In this document: one piece after another, positions 18,106-25,422 of the stretch
How positions within the stretch are numbered: position 1 is the first letter of the stretch
Layout: each line of letters opens with the position of its first letter
DNA from: Micromonospora rifamycinica
GTDB taxonomy: Bacteria; Actinomycetota; Actinomycetes; Mycobacteriales; Micromonosporaceae
Length of the DNA: 64,000 bases
Assembly: GCF_900090265.1 (NCBI RefSeq)
Contig: NZ_LT607752.1
Span: 2,790,001 to 2,854,000 of the forward strand
Reading direction: 5' to 3'
The notes under the pieces: generated by a model
Database searches by the model: none
Seen by the model: the letters and a program-made list of their open reading frames with translations, nothing else
What the model was told of the DNA's origin: nothing
Made by a program: the position numbers and the translations under genes

Positions 18106-21100
18106 TACTGGTTCTCCTCAGTTCGGTCGGACCGCTCGTCGTCGGTCCGGTTGAGCCGTTGGCTGATCACCTGGGTGACGCCGCTGCGCATGGTCACGCC
18201 GTAGAGCGCATCGGCGATCTCCATGGTCCGCTTCTGGTGGGTGATGACGATCAACTGGCTCTTCTCCCGCAACTGGGCCAGCAGGGTGATCAACCGGCCC
18301 AGGTTCACGTCGTCGAGGGCCGCCTCCACCTCGTCCATGATGTAGAACGGGCTGGGCCGGGCCCGGAAGATCGCCACCAGCATCGCCACGGCGGTCAGCG
18401 ACCGCTCGCCGCCGGAGAGCAGCGACAGCCGTTTGATCTTCTTGCCGGGCGGCCGGGCCTCCACCTCCACGCCGGTGGTGAGCAGGTCGTCCGGCTCGGT
18501 GAGGATCAGCCGGCCCTCGCCGCCGGGGAAGAGCACCGTGAAGACCTGCTCGAACTCGCGGGCGGTGTCGGCGAACGCGCTGGCGAAGACCTCCAGGATC
18601 CGCTCGTCCACGTCCTTGACCACGGTGAGCAGGTCACGCCGGGTCGCTTTGAGGTCCTCCAGCTGCTCGGAGAGGAACTTGAAGCGCTCCTCCAGGGCGG
18701 CGAACTCCTCCAGGGCCAGCGGGTTGACCTTGCCGAGCAGGGCCAGCTCCCGTTCCGCCTTGGCGGCCCGCTTCTCCTGCACCGGCCGCTCGTAGCGGAC
18801 CGGCTCGGGCACCGGCAGTCCGTCGCGTTCAGCCGCCGCGACGTCCACCGGGGTCGGCGGGACGGGCTGCGTCGGGCCGTACTCGGCGACCAGGGTCTCC
18901 ACGTCCAGGCCGAAGTCCTCGGCGGCCTTGGCCTCCAGCTGCTCGATGCGCAGCCGTTGCTCGGCACGGGCCACCTCGTCCCGGTGCACCTGGCTGGTCA
19001 ACCGCTCCAGCTCCGCGCCGAGCCGCTTGGCCGCGCCGCGTACCTCCTGGAGCTCGGCCTCCCGGGCGGCGCGTTCCCGGGCGACCGCGTCGCGGTGCTC
19101 CTCGGCCCGCGCGATGGAGGTGCCGAGCCGGGTCAGCGCCTCGCCGGCGCCGCCGACCACGGCGCGGGCGATCGCCGCCCCCCGGGTCCGCGCCGCCCGG
19201 CGGGCCGCCGCCCGCTCCCGGGCCGCGCGCTCGGCGGTGGCCTGCCGGGCCAGCGAGTCGGCCCGACCGGCGATCGAGGCGACCCGCTCCTCGGCGGTAC
19301 GCACCGCGAGCCGGACCTCCATCTCGTTCTGCCGGGCCCGGGGCACCAGCGCGGCGAGCTGGTCCCGCTCCTCGGTGGAGGGTTCGGCGTCGATCGGGGT
19401 GTCCTCGGCGAGCCGCAGCCGTTCCGCCAGCTCGGCGAGGGCGGTCAGGTCCCGTTCCCGGGCCGCCTCGGCACGGGACCGGCTCTCGCCGAGCCGGTCG
19501 GTCTCCGCCTTCGCCGACCGGGCCGCCGCGCCCAGCTCGGCCAGCCGGCGGGCGGCGGCGTTGCGGTGGCTCTCCGCCTCCCGTTTCGCGGCGGCGGCGT
19601 GCTGCACCGCCTCCTTCGCGGCGGCCACCTCGGCCCGCGCGCCGACGAGCTGTTCCCGCAGCTCGGCACCGGTCCGCTCGGCGGTGAGCCGGTTGGTGCG
19701 GGCCTCCTCCACGGCGGCCTGCACCTCGATGAAGCTGGCCGCCTTGGCCGACCCGCCGGCCGCCGCGTACGCCCCGACCACGTCGCCGTCCGGGGTGACC
19801 GCGCGCAGCTCCGGATTGCCGGCGACCAGCTCGGCGGCGGCGGCGAGGTCGTCGACGAGCGCCACGTCCCGCAGCGCCCGGTGTACGGCGGCACGCAGCT
19901 CGGCAGCGCACTCCACCAGGTCCGGTGCCCACCGGGCGGACTCCGGCAGCCGGGGGCGCAGGGCGTCGGCGGAGCCGGTCATACCCGACCCGGCGGGGCT
20001 GCCGACCAGCAGACCGGCCCGCCCGGCGTCGGTGATCTTCAGCAGTCGCATCGCCTCGACGGCCTCGTCGACCCCGCTGACCGCTACCGCGTCGGCGAGC
20101 CCACCGAGCGCGGCGGCGAGCGCCGCCTCGTGGCCGGGGGCGACGGTGAGCAGCCCGGCCAGGCTGCCCAGCAGGCCGGGCACCTCGTCGGCGCGGGCGA
20201 GCAGCGCCCCGGCGCCGTCCTTGCGACGCAGGCCGAGGGCGAGCGCCTCCTCGCGGGCCTTCCAGGTCGCGGCGTCCTTCTCGGCGGCCCGTTCGGTGTC
20301 GGTCAACGCCCGCACGACGGCCTGCGCCCGCTCGTGGGCGGCCACCGCCTCGGCGTGCCGGTCGTCGAGTTCGGCGTTGTCCCGGTCGGCCTCGGTGGAC
20401 TGTTCGGCGACCGCGTCCAGCTCGGCCTGGGCCTGGTCGGCGCGGGCCAGGGCGTCGGCGTGCGCGGCGGCGAGCCGGTCGATCTCCTCACCGGCGCTGG
20501 TGGTCCGGGCCTGCGCGGAGTTCACCTGCCCGGTCAGCCGGGCCAGCCCCTCCCGCCGGTCGGCGATCGCCTTGGCGGCGGCGACCAGTTCCCGCTCGGC
20601 GGCGGCGAGCTGGCGTTCCAGCTCCTGCCGGTGCTCGACCGCCTCGGCGAGCCGGATCTGGTCGTCGGTGAGCGCCGCGCGCAGCTCCTCCTCCTGCTCG
20701 CGGACCCGCTGCGACTCGGCCTCCAGCTGGTCGGGATCCCGGCCGGGCCGTTCGTCGTCACCGGTGGTGCTGAGGTGGCGCAGTCGCTCCCGGGCCAGCT
20801 GCTCCACCGAGCGGAACCGTTCGGAGAGCGCGGAGAGCCTGTACCAGGTGTCCTGGGCGGCGGCGAGCAGCGGCGCGTCCTCGGCGAGCGCCGCCTCCAG
20901 CTCGCCGAGGCGGCCCTGGACCTCGGCGTGTTCGCCCTCGATCTGCTCGCGCCGGCCCCGCAGCGCCGTCTCGTCGGCGATCTCCTTGTCCAGGGTGGCC
21001 CGCAGGGTGTGGAGGTCGTCGGCGAGCAGCCGGAGCCGGGCGTCCCGCAGGTTGGCCTGGATGGCGGCGGCCCGGCGGGCCACCTCGGCCTGCCGGCCCA

Positions 21101-21713
21101 GCGGCTTGAGCTGACGGCGCAGCTCGGCGGTGAGGTCGGTCAGCCGGTTGAGGTTCACCTGCATCGCGTCGAGCTTCCGCAGCGCCTTCTCCTTGCGCTT
21201 GCGGTGCTTGAGGACGCCGGCCGCCTCCTCGATGAACGAGCGGCGGTCCTCCGGTTTGGCGTGCAGCATGCCGTCGAGCCGACCCTGGCCGACGATGATG
21301 TGCATCTCCCGCCCGATCCCGGAGTCGCTGAGCAGCTCCTGGATGTCGAGCAGGCGGCACGAGTCGCCGTTGATCTCGTACTCGCTCTCGCCGGAGCGGA
21401 ACATCCGGCGGGTGATGGAGACCTCGGTGTACTCGATCGGCAGCGCGCCGTCGGTGTTGTCGATGGTGAGGGTGACCTCGGCCCGGCCCAGCGGTGCCCG
21501 CCCGGCGGTGCCGGCGAAGATGACGTCCTCCATCTTGCCGCCGCGCAGCGCCTTGGCGCCCTGCTCGCCCAACACCCAGGCGATGGCGTCGACGACGTTG
21601 GACTTGCCGGAGCCGTTCGGGCCGACCACACAGGTGATCCCGGGCTCCAGCTTCAACGTCGTGGCGGAGGCGAAGGATTTGAACCCCTTCACCGTCAGGC
21701 TCTTGAGATGCAC
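18105..21713 (-). CDS. smc: Chromosome segregation protein SMC
   Basis: This condensin ATPase organises and segregates the chromosome with ScpA/ScpB. It has about 1,202 residues, the usual length. The N-terminal ATPase half has VVGPNGSGKSNVVDAIAWVL and the Q-loop region. Long coiled coils rich in Ala, Glu and Arg follow, with a hinge at about residues 510-670 (PGLLGSLAGLLTVAPGHEAAL, DGDVVGAYAAAGG). The C-terminal half has the signature LLSGGERSLTAVAM and Walker B FYIMDEVEAALDD. The GTG at 21713 (VHLKSLTVKGFKSF) is the family start; the 56 upstream codons in frame are unrelated. HAD hydrolase is coupled downstream. ftsY, its usual neighbour, is now 6 kb away. Confidence 0.97.
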   Translation of the reverse strand: MHLKSLTVKGFKSFASATTLKLEPGITCVVGPNGSGKSNVVDAIAWVLGEQGAKALRGGKMEDVIFAGTAGRAPLGRAEVTLTIDNTDGALPIEYTEVSITRRMFRSGESEYEINGDSCRLLDIQELLSDSGIGREMHIIVGQGRLDGMLHAKPEDRRSFIEEAAGVLKHRKRKEKALRKLDAMQVNLNRLTDLTAELRRQLKPLGRQAEVARRAAAIQANLRDARLRLLADDLHTLRATLDKEIADETALRGRREQIEGEHAEVQGRLGELEAALAEDAPLLAAAQDTWYRLSALSERFRSVEQLARERLRHLSTTGDDERPGRDPDQLEAESQRVREQEEELRAALTDDQIRLAEAVEHRQELERQLAAAERELVAAAKAIADRREGLARLTGQVNSAQARTTSAGEEIDRLAAAHADALARADQAQAELDAVAEQSTEADRDNAELDDRHAEAVAAHERAQAVVRALTDTERAAEKDAATWKAREEALALGLRRKDGAGALLARADEVPGLLGSLAGLLTVAPGHEAALAAALGGLADAVAVSGVDEAVEAMRLLKITDAGRAGLLVGSPAGSGMTGSADALRPRLPESARWAPDLVECAAELRAAVHRALRDVALVDDLAAAAELVAGNPELRAVTPDGDVVGAYAAAGGSAKAASFIEVQAAVEEARTNRLTAERTGAELREQLVGARAEVAAAKEAVQHAAAAKREAESHRNAAARRLAELGAAARSAKAETDRLGESRSRAEAARERDLTALAELAERLRLAEDTPIDAEPSTEERDQLAALVPRARQNEMEVRLAVRTAEERVASIAGRADSLARQATAERAARERAAARRAARTRGAAIARAVVGGAGEALTRLGTSIARAEEHRDAVARERAAREAELQEVRGAAKRLGAELERLTSQVHRDEVARAEQRLRIEQLEAKAAEDFGLDVETLVAEYGPTQPVPPTPVDVAAAERDGLPVPEPVRYERPVQEKRAAKAERELALLGKVNPLALEEFAALEERFKFLSEQLEDLKATRRDLLTVVKDVDERILEVFASAFADTAREFEQVFTVLFPGGEGRLILTEPDDLLTTGVEVEARPPGKKIKRLSLLSGGERSLTAVAMLVAIFRARPSPFYIMDEVEAALDDVNLGRLITLLAQLREKSQLIVITHQKRTMEIADALYGVTMRSGVTQVISQRLNRTDDERSDRTEENQ

Positions 21714-22004
21714 CTTCTCGATCCTCGTCCGGTGGCCGCCGCAGGCGTCGCGGGCTGCGCGGACCTGGTGAACCCGCAGACTAACCCGTCGGTGCGGGGT
21801 GACCGGCACGCGACCCGCCCCGGCCCGGGACGCCGACGCCCCGCCCGGTCGGCAGGAATGGTCGAGTGTGTTACGCCACATCGGGCGTCAAGATCGCGAA
21901 TTGGTGATCGGCGAAATGCGCCGGAGACAGCACTGCGCGCCGGCACAATAGTGTCGGCGCGCTTTTTCGCGGTGGTGCTGTTCAGTTTTCTGCGGACCCG
22001 AAGA

Positions 22005-22199
22005 TCAGGTGAGCGCCGGCTCGGCCAGCCGGAGGAGATCGTCGACCTCCGCCGCAGCCGCCGCGAGCCGATCGTTGTCGGCACGCAGGCGCGTGATCTC
22101 GAACTCCAGGGCCTGCACCCTGGAACGCAGTCGGGTGACCTCGTCGAGCAGACGCCGGTCGGGCGCTGCACCTACGTGGCCGTAGAGGGCCTTCGCCAT
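22005..22199 (-). CDS. Small coiled-coil protein, unknown function
   Basis: A 64-residue protein starts at ATG 22199, with AAGGAG seven bases before it. After a short head (MAKALYGHVGAAPDRRLL) almost all of it is a heptad-rich helix (DEVTRLRSRVQALEFEITRL and on), so it should form a coiled coil. No signal or membrane segment is seen. It lies upstream of smc on the same strand with a 291-bp gap. Similar short proteins are, from memory, widespread in actinobacteria without a known role. The gene is real on start site and amino-acid pattern; function is unknown. Confidence 0.72.
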   Translation of the reverse strand: MAKALYGHVGAAPDRRLLDEVTRLRSRVQALEFEITRLRADNDRLAAAAAEVDDLLRLAEPALT

Positions 22200-22573
22200 G
22201 CTGACTCCTTGATATGCGCTGCCGGAAAAGCCGGCCAACGCGCGCCCATTTCGTGTTCGCGACTACTACCAGGCCACCGAAATCCGGGCGTGGCTGGGCG
22301 CGACTGGCGACACCTATATATTGAGCGACAACCCGCCGTTCGTCAAGTTCTCGCAGGCCGTAGATCATCTACACGCCTACCCTGACCACTGCGCCGGGGG
22401 CCGCAAGGCTCGGACACTCTCTGTCCGGACTTCTTGACTCTACGCCTTCACGGCCCGGTACGGTCACCCTGTGCGGCTGTCCCGCCTTAACTCTTCCTTA
22501 GCCGCATTGCTGCTGTCCTCGCCGCCGCCGTAGCGTCACCCCGGCCCGCAACCGACCCGTGGAGGCGACAGGC
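22200..22573. promoter_or_regulatory. Divergent promoter region
   Basis: This 374-bp gap lies between the divergent coiled-coil gene (minus) and CAP-protein gene (plus). It is less GC-rich than its surroundings, with an AT pocket around CCTATATATTGAGCG (22312-22326). A candidate plus-strand -35 TTGACT at 22434-22439 precedes the CAP gene, but the best -10 (TACGGT) is at a loose 19-base spacing. No coding sequence is supported here. Confidence 0.45.
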
Positions 22574-24271
22574 GTGTACGGCTGGACCGACCCGAACGAC
22601 CCGGACGCCGCATACCGACGGCCGCAGCCGTCGGCGGACGACCCGGCCTGGCTGACCGACCGCCCCGAGCCCCGCTCGGCGTACCTCTTCGGTGACGACC
22701 CGGCACCCGACACCCCGGGACACCACACCCCGACGCACGGGGCACCGGGACACGGGGCACCGGGACACGACAGGCCGGCGCACCCCCACTCGGGCGGGCA
22801 CACCGGGGGCGCACCGGACCGGTGGGCCGACCACGGCGGGCCGGCACACTCCGCGCCCTCCGCAGACGCCTGGGCCGACTCCGCACCCGGCCGTCAGCCG
22901 ACGGAGCCGACCGCACAATGGCGGGACCAGCAGGTCGGCCAGGGGCCGGCCGGTCCGACCGACCAGTGGCGGGACGAACAGACCGGGCAGTGGCCGGGCG
23001 AGCAGGCCGAGCGGTGGCGGAGCGAGCAGACCGGACGGTGGCACGGAGAACAGAGCGGGCCGTGGCCGGCCGGACAGGCCGAGCCCTGGCGGGACGAACA
23101 GACCGGGCAGTGGCACGGAGAACAGGACGGCGGGCAGGCCGGGCGGTGGCACGGCGAACAGACCGGACAGTGGGCCGACGAACAGGCCGGGCGGTGGCAC
23201 GGAGAACAGGACGGCGGGCAGGCCGGGCGATGGGTCGGCGAGCACGCCGGACCGGGGCAGGCTGAGTGGGCCGGCGAACAGGCCGGGCAGTGGCAGGGTG
23301 AGCCGGCCGGGCAGTGGGACGGAGAACCGGCCGGGCAGTGGGACGACGGGACGGTCGGGGTCGCCGGGCGGCCCGGTCCCTGGGGGAACGAGGCGGACGG
23401 GCGGTCGGCAGACCGGGCCGGGGCCGCGCCGTGGTCCGCCGATACCGAGCGGGACGCCGCGCCCACCCCGGCGGTCGTAGCGCTCGGTGGGCGTCCGTCG
23501 ACGGCCGAACCCGCCCGGCCGCGCCGCCGGGTGAAGCGCCCGCTGCTCATCGGCGGGGCCGCCGCCGCGGCCACCCTGGCGGTGAGCCTCGGAGTCGGCG
23601 CGCTGATGCTGCCCGACGACGAGCCCACCGACCGCACCGCCCTCGACGGGCCGGTGGCCACCGCGCCGGTCATCCCGGACGCCGGCCCGGGCGACACCGC
23701 CCCGGCCTCCCCCTCCCCCAGCGCGTCGCCGAGCCCGTCCACCGCGTCGCCGAGCCCGTCGCCGAGCCGGACCGCCAAGCCGACCCCCGCCCCGAGCCGC
23801 ACCGAGCCGGCTTCCCGGCGGACCACCCGGGGCGGTGACATTCCCACCGCCGCCCCCACCACCCGGGCCGCGGTCAGCGGTGGCGGCGGGGGCAGCCAGA
23901 CCCAGCAGGTCGTCGACCTGGTCAACGCCGAGCGGGCCAAGGCCGGCTGCGCCGCCGTCACCGTCGACGAGAAGCTGACCCTCGCCGCCCAGCGGCACAG
24001 CCAGGACCAGGCCGACCACAAGACCATGACGCACACCGGCAGCGACGGCAGCGACGCCGGGCAGCGGCTGGACCGGGCCGGCTACTCCTGGCGCACCTAC
24101 GGCGAGAACGTCGCCTGGAACCAGCCGACCCCGGCGGCGGTGATGGACGCCTGGATGAACAGCTCCGGCCACCGGGCCAACATCCTCAACTGCGCGTTCA
24201 CCGAGATCGGCGTCGGCGTGGCCAACAGCAACGGGCCGTACTGGACGCAGGACTTCGCCGCCCCGCGCTGA
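22574..24271 (+). CDS. Membrane-anchored CAP (SCP/PR-1) domain protein with W-rich repeats
   Basis: This 565-residue protein has four parts. A hydrophilic N-terminal region (1-115) begins VYGWTDPNDPDAAYRRPQ. Residues 115-262 are about 17 short repeats around (Q/R)W-x-(G/D)-EQ-x-G. One membrane segment (about 324-347, LLIGGAAAAATLAVSLGVGA) is preceded by RPRRRVKR, so the repeats should be cytosolic. A Pro/Ser/Thr-rich linker leads to an extracellular CAP domain (about 440-565). The CAP core includes VDLVNAERAKAGC, the metal-type histidines of AQRHSQDQA and THTGSDG, YGENVAW and MNSSGHRANILN. GTG 22574 is chosen because GGAGG lies nine bases ahead. The CAP fold is certain; bacterial CAP functions are mostly unknown. 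Confidence 0.9.
   Translation: MYGWTDPNDPDAAYRRPQPSADDPAWLTDRPEPRSAYLFGDDPAPDTPGHHTPTHGAPGHGAPGHDRPAHPHSGGHTGGAPDRWADHGGPAHSAPSADAWADSAPGRQPTEPTAQWRDQQVGQGPAGPTDQWRDEQTGQWPGEQAERWRSEQTGRWHGEQSGPWPAGQAEPWRDEQTGQWHGEQDGGQAGRWHGEQTGQWADEQAGRWHGEQDGGQAGRWVGEHAGPGQAEWAGEQAGQWQGEPAGQWDGEPAGQWDDGTVGVAGRPGPWGNEADGRSADRAGAAPWSADTERDAAPTPAVVALGGRPSTAEPARPRRRVKRPLLIGGAAAAATLAVSLGVGALMLPDDEPTDRTALDGPVATAPVIPDAGPGDTAPASPSPSASPSPSTASPSPSPSRTAKPTPAPSRTEPASRRTTRGGDIPTAAPTTRAAVSGGGGGSQTQQVVDLVNAERAKAGCAAVTVDEKLTLAAQRHSQDQADHKTMTHTGSDGSDAGQRLDRAGYSWRTYGENVAWNQPTPAAVMDAWMNSSGHRANILNCAFTEIGVGVANSNGPYWTQDFAAPR
22916..23359 (+). repeat. In-frame 24-bp tandem repeats coding WxGEQxGQ units
   Basis: About 17 degenerate 24-base units encode eight-residue blocks such as QWRDEQTG, QWPGEQAE, RWHGEQSG and QWADEQAG. 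Two longer units (RWHGEQDGGQAG) are near-identical copies of each other. The tryptophan and Glu-Gln pair are the most constant positions. Preservation of frame and key residues implies selection on the protein. Confidence 0.88.
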
Positions 24272-24284
24272 CCGGTGGCGACCG

Positions 24285-24326
24285 CGCCCCCCGGTGACGA
24301 CGTGCCCGCGTCGTCACCGGGGGGCG
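24285..24326 (+). terminator. Intrinsic terminator after the CAP-protein gene
   Basis: A perfect 18-bp stem (24285-24302 with 24309-24326) encloses a 6-base loop, followed by TTCGTTT. It starts 13 bp after the stop codon of the CAP gene, ending that transcript before the GH114-like gene. Confidence 0.9.
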
Positions 24327-24382
24327 TTCGTTTCACCGGGTGAGGGGTGCGGCGGGCACCGCACCGGACCCGGGAGCTGCCG

Positions 24383-25300
24383 ATGCGCGTCCGGCTGCCA
24401 GCGTCCGCGACGCGCGGCGGGAGGTCCGCCGCGTCCGCCCGGCCCCGGGGCCGCCGGGCGCTACCGGCCGCCGTGGCGCTGGCCCTGCTGACCCCGGTGT
24501 ACGCCTGCCGGCCCGACCTCGGGCCTCCCGGCGCACCGACCCCCTGGCCGCCCGCCGCCGCCCGGCAGTGGCGGTGGCAGTGGCAGCTCACCGGACCGCT
24601 CGACACCACCGTCGAGGCCGACGTGTTCCTCCTCGACCCGGTGAGGGTGAGCACCGCCGAGACCGGGGAGCTGCGTCGGCGGGACCGGCGGCTGATCTGT
24701 CACGTGCCGGTCGGAACGTACGCCGGGACCGACCCGGACGCCTCGCGCTACCCGGCGGCGGTCCGCGGTGCTGCGGCCGGACGGCCCGGGAGCCGCTGGG
24801 TGGACGTCCGGCGTTGGGAGCTGCTGCGTCCCGTGCTGGCCGACCGGTTCCGGCTCTGCCGGGGCAAGGGGTTCGGCGCGGTGGCCCTCGTCGACGCGGA
24901 CGGGTACGCCCACCGGTCGGGCTTCCCGCTCGACTTCGACGACCAGTTGGCGTTCAACCGGCGGTCCGCCGGGCTGGCCCGGACCCTGGGCCTCTCCCCT
25001 GGCCTGGTCGGCGACGTCGCGCAGGTGGCCGCGCTGGCGCCGGACTTCGACTTCGCGGTCGACGAGGAGTGCGTCCGGCTGCGCCGCTGCGCCAGGCTGC
25101 TCCCGTTCGCCGACGCGGCCAAGCCGGTGTTCCAGGTCGAGTACGTCGGTGACCCGGCGCGGTTCTGCGTGACGACCGTCGGCTACGGCTTCGCCTCGAT
25201 CCGCAAGAACCGCGCCCTGGACGCCTGGCGCGCACCCTGCCCCACCCCGCCGGGCACCGGCCCCGGCGGGGTGGGGCCGGTGCCCGGCGCACCCGGCTGA
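24383..25300 (+). CDS. GH114-like (endo-alpha-1,4-polygalactosaminidase-type) lipoprotein
   Basis: This 305-residue secreted protein belongs to the GH114/TM1410 TIM-barrel group. An N-terminal signal with a hydrophobic core (ALPAAVALALLTP) ends in VYAC, a plausible lipobox, so it is probably anchored outside the membrane. Family marks are WQWQLTG near the start, ICHVPVGTYAG, RWVDVRRWE, the strand VALVDADGYAHRSGFPLDFD, LSPGLVGD, FDFAVDEECVRLRRC and KPVFQVEYVGD. Where relatives have an Asp-Asn-Val-Asp run, this copy reads LVDADGY, so activity is not assured. ATG 24383 follows GGGAG by seven bases. It may act on the polymer predicted for the cluster at 46812-57266; that link is an inference. Confidence 0.82.
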   Translation: MRVRLPASATRGGRSAASARPRGRRALPAAVALALLTPVYACRPDLGPPGAPTPWPPAAARQWRWQWQLTGPLDTTVEADVFLLDPVRVSTAETGELRRRDRRLICHVPVGTYAGTDPDASRYPAAVRGAAAGRPGSRWVDVRRWELLRPVLADRFRLCRGKGFGAVALVDADGYAHRSGFPLDFDDQLAFNRRSAGLARTLGLSPGLVGDVAQVAALAPDFDFAVDEECVRLRRCARLLPFADAAKPVFQVEYVGDPARFCVTTVGYGFASIRKNRALDAWRAPCPTPPGTGPGGVGPVPGAPG

Positions 25301-25327
25301 CCCGGACCGCAGGTCGCGGTCCGGGTC
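25299..25327. terminator. Terminator between convergent GH114-like and MMPL genes
   Basis: The perfect 12-bp stem GACCCGGACCGC (25299-25310) and GCGGTCCGGGTC (25316-25327) has a 5-base loop and begins in the stop codon of the GH114-like gene. There is no T-tract, as is common in high-GC actinobacteria. Confidence 0.75.
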
Positions 25328-25340
25328 ACCCGTCGCCGCC

Positions 25341-25399
25341 GGCCACGGCGCTGCACCACCCGGGCGGGCGGCCACGGCGCTGCACCATCCGGGGCGGGC
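25341..25399. repeat. Tandem duplication of a 29-bp unit
   Basis: Two adjacent copies begin GGCCACGGCGCTGCACCA and continue to GGGCGGGC, at 25341-25369 and 25370-25399. They differ by one substitution and one inserted G. The unit lies in the gap between the convergent GH114-like and MMPL genes. Confidence 0.7.
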
Positions 25400-25422
25400 G
25401 GCCGGCGGCGGGTGGGCGCCGG

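Noticed and set aside
22916..23359. CRISPR array
   Set aside because: Regular 24-bp spacing is due to an in-frame protein repeat. There are no unique spacers and no cas genes.
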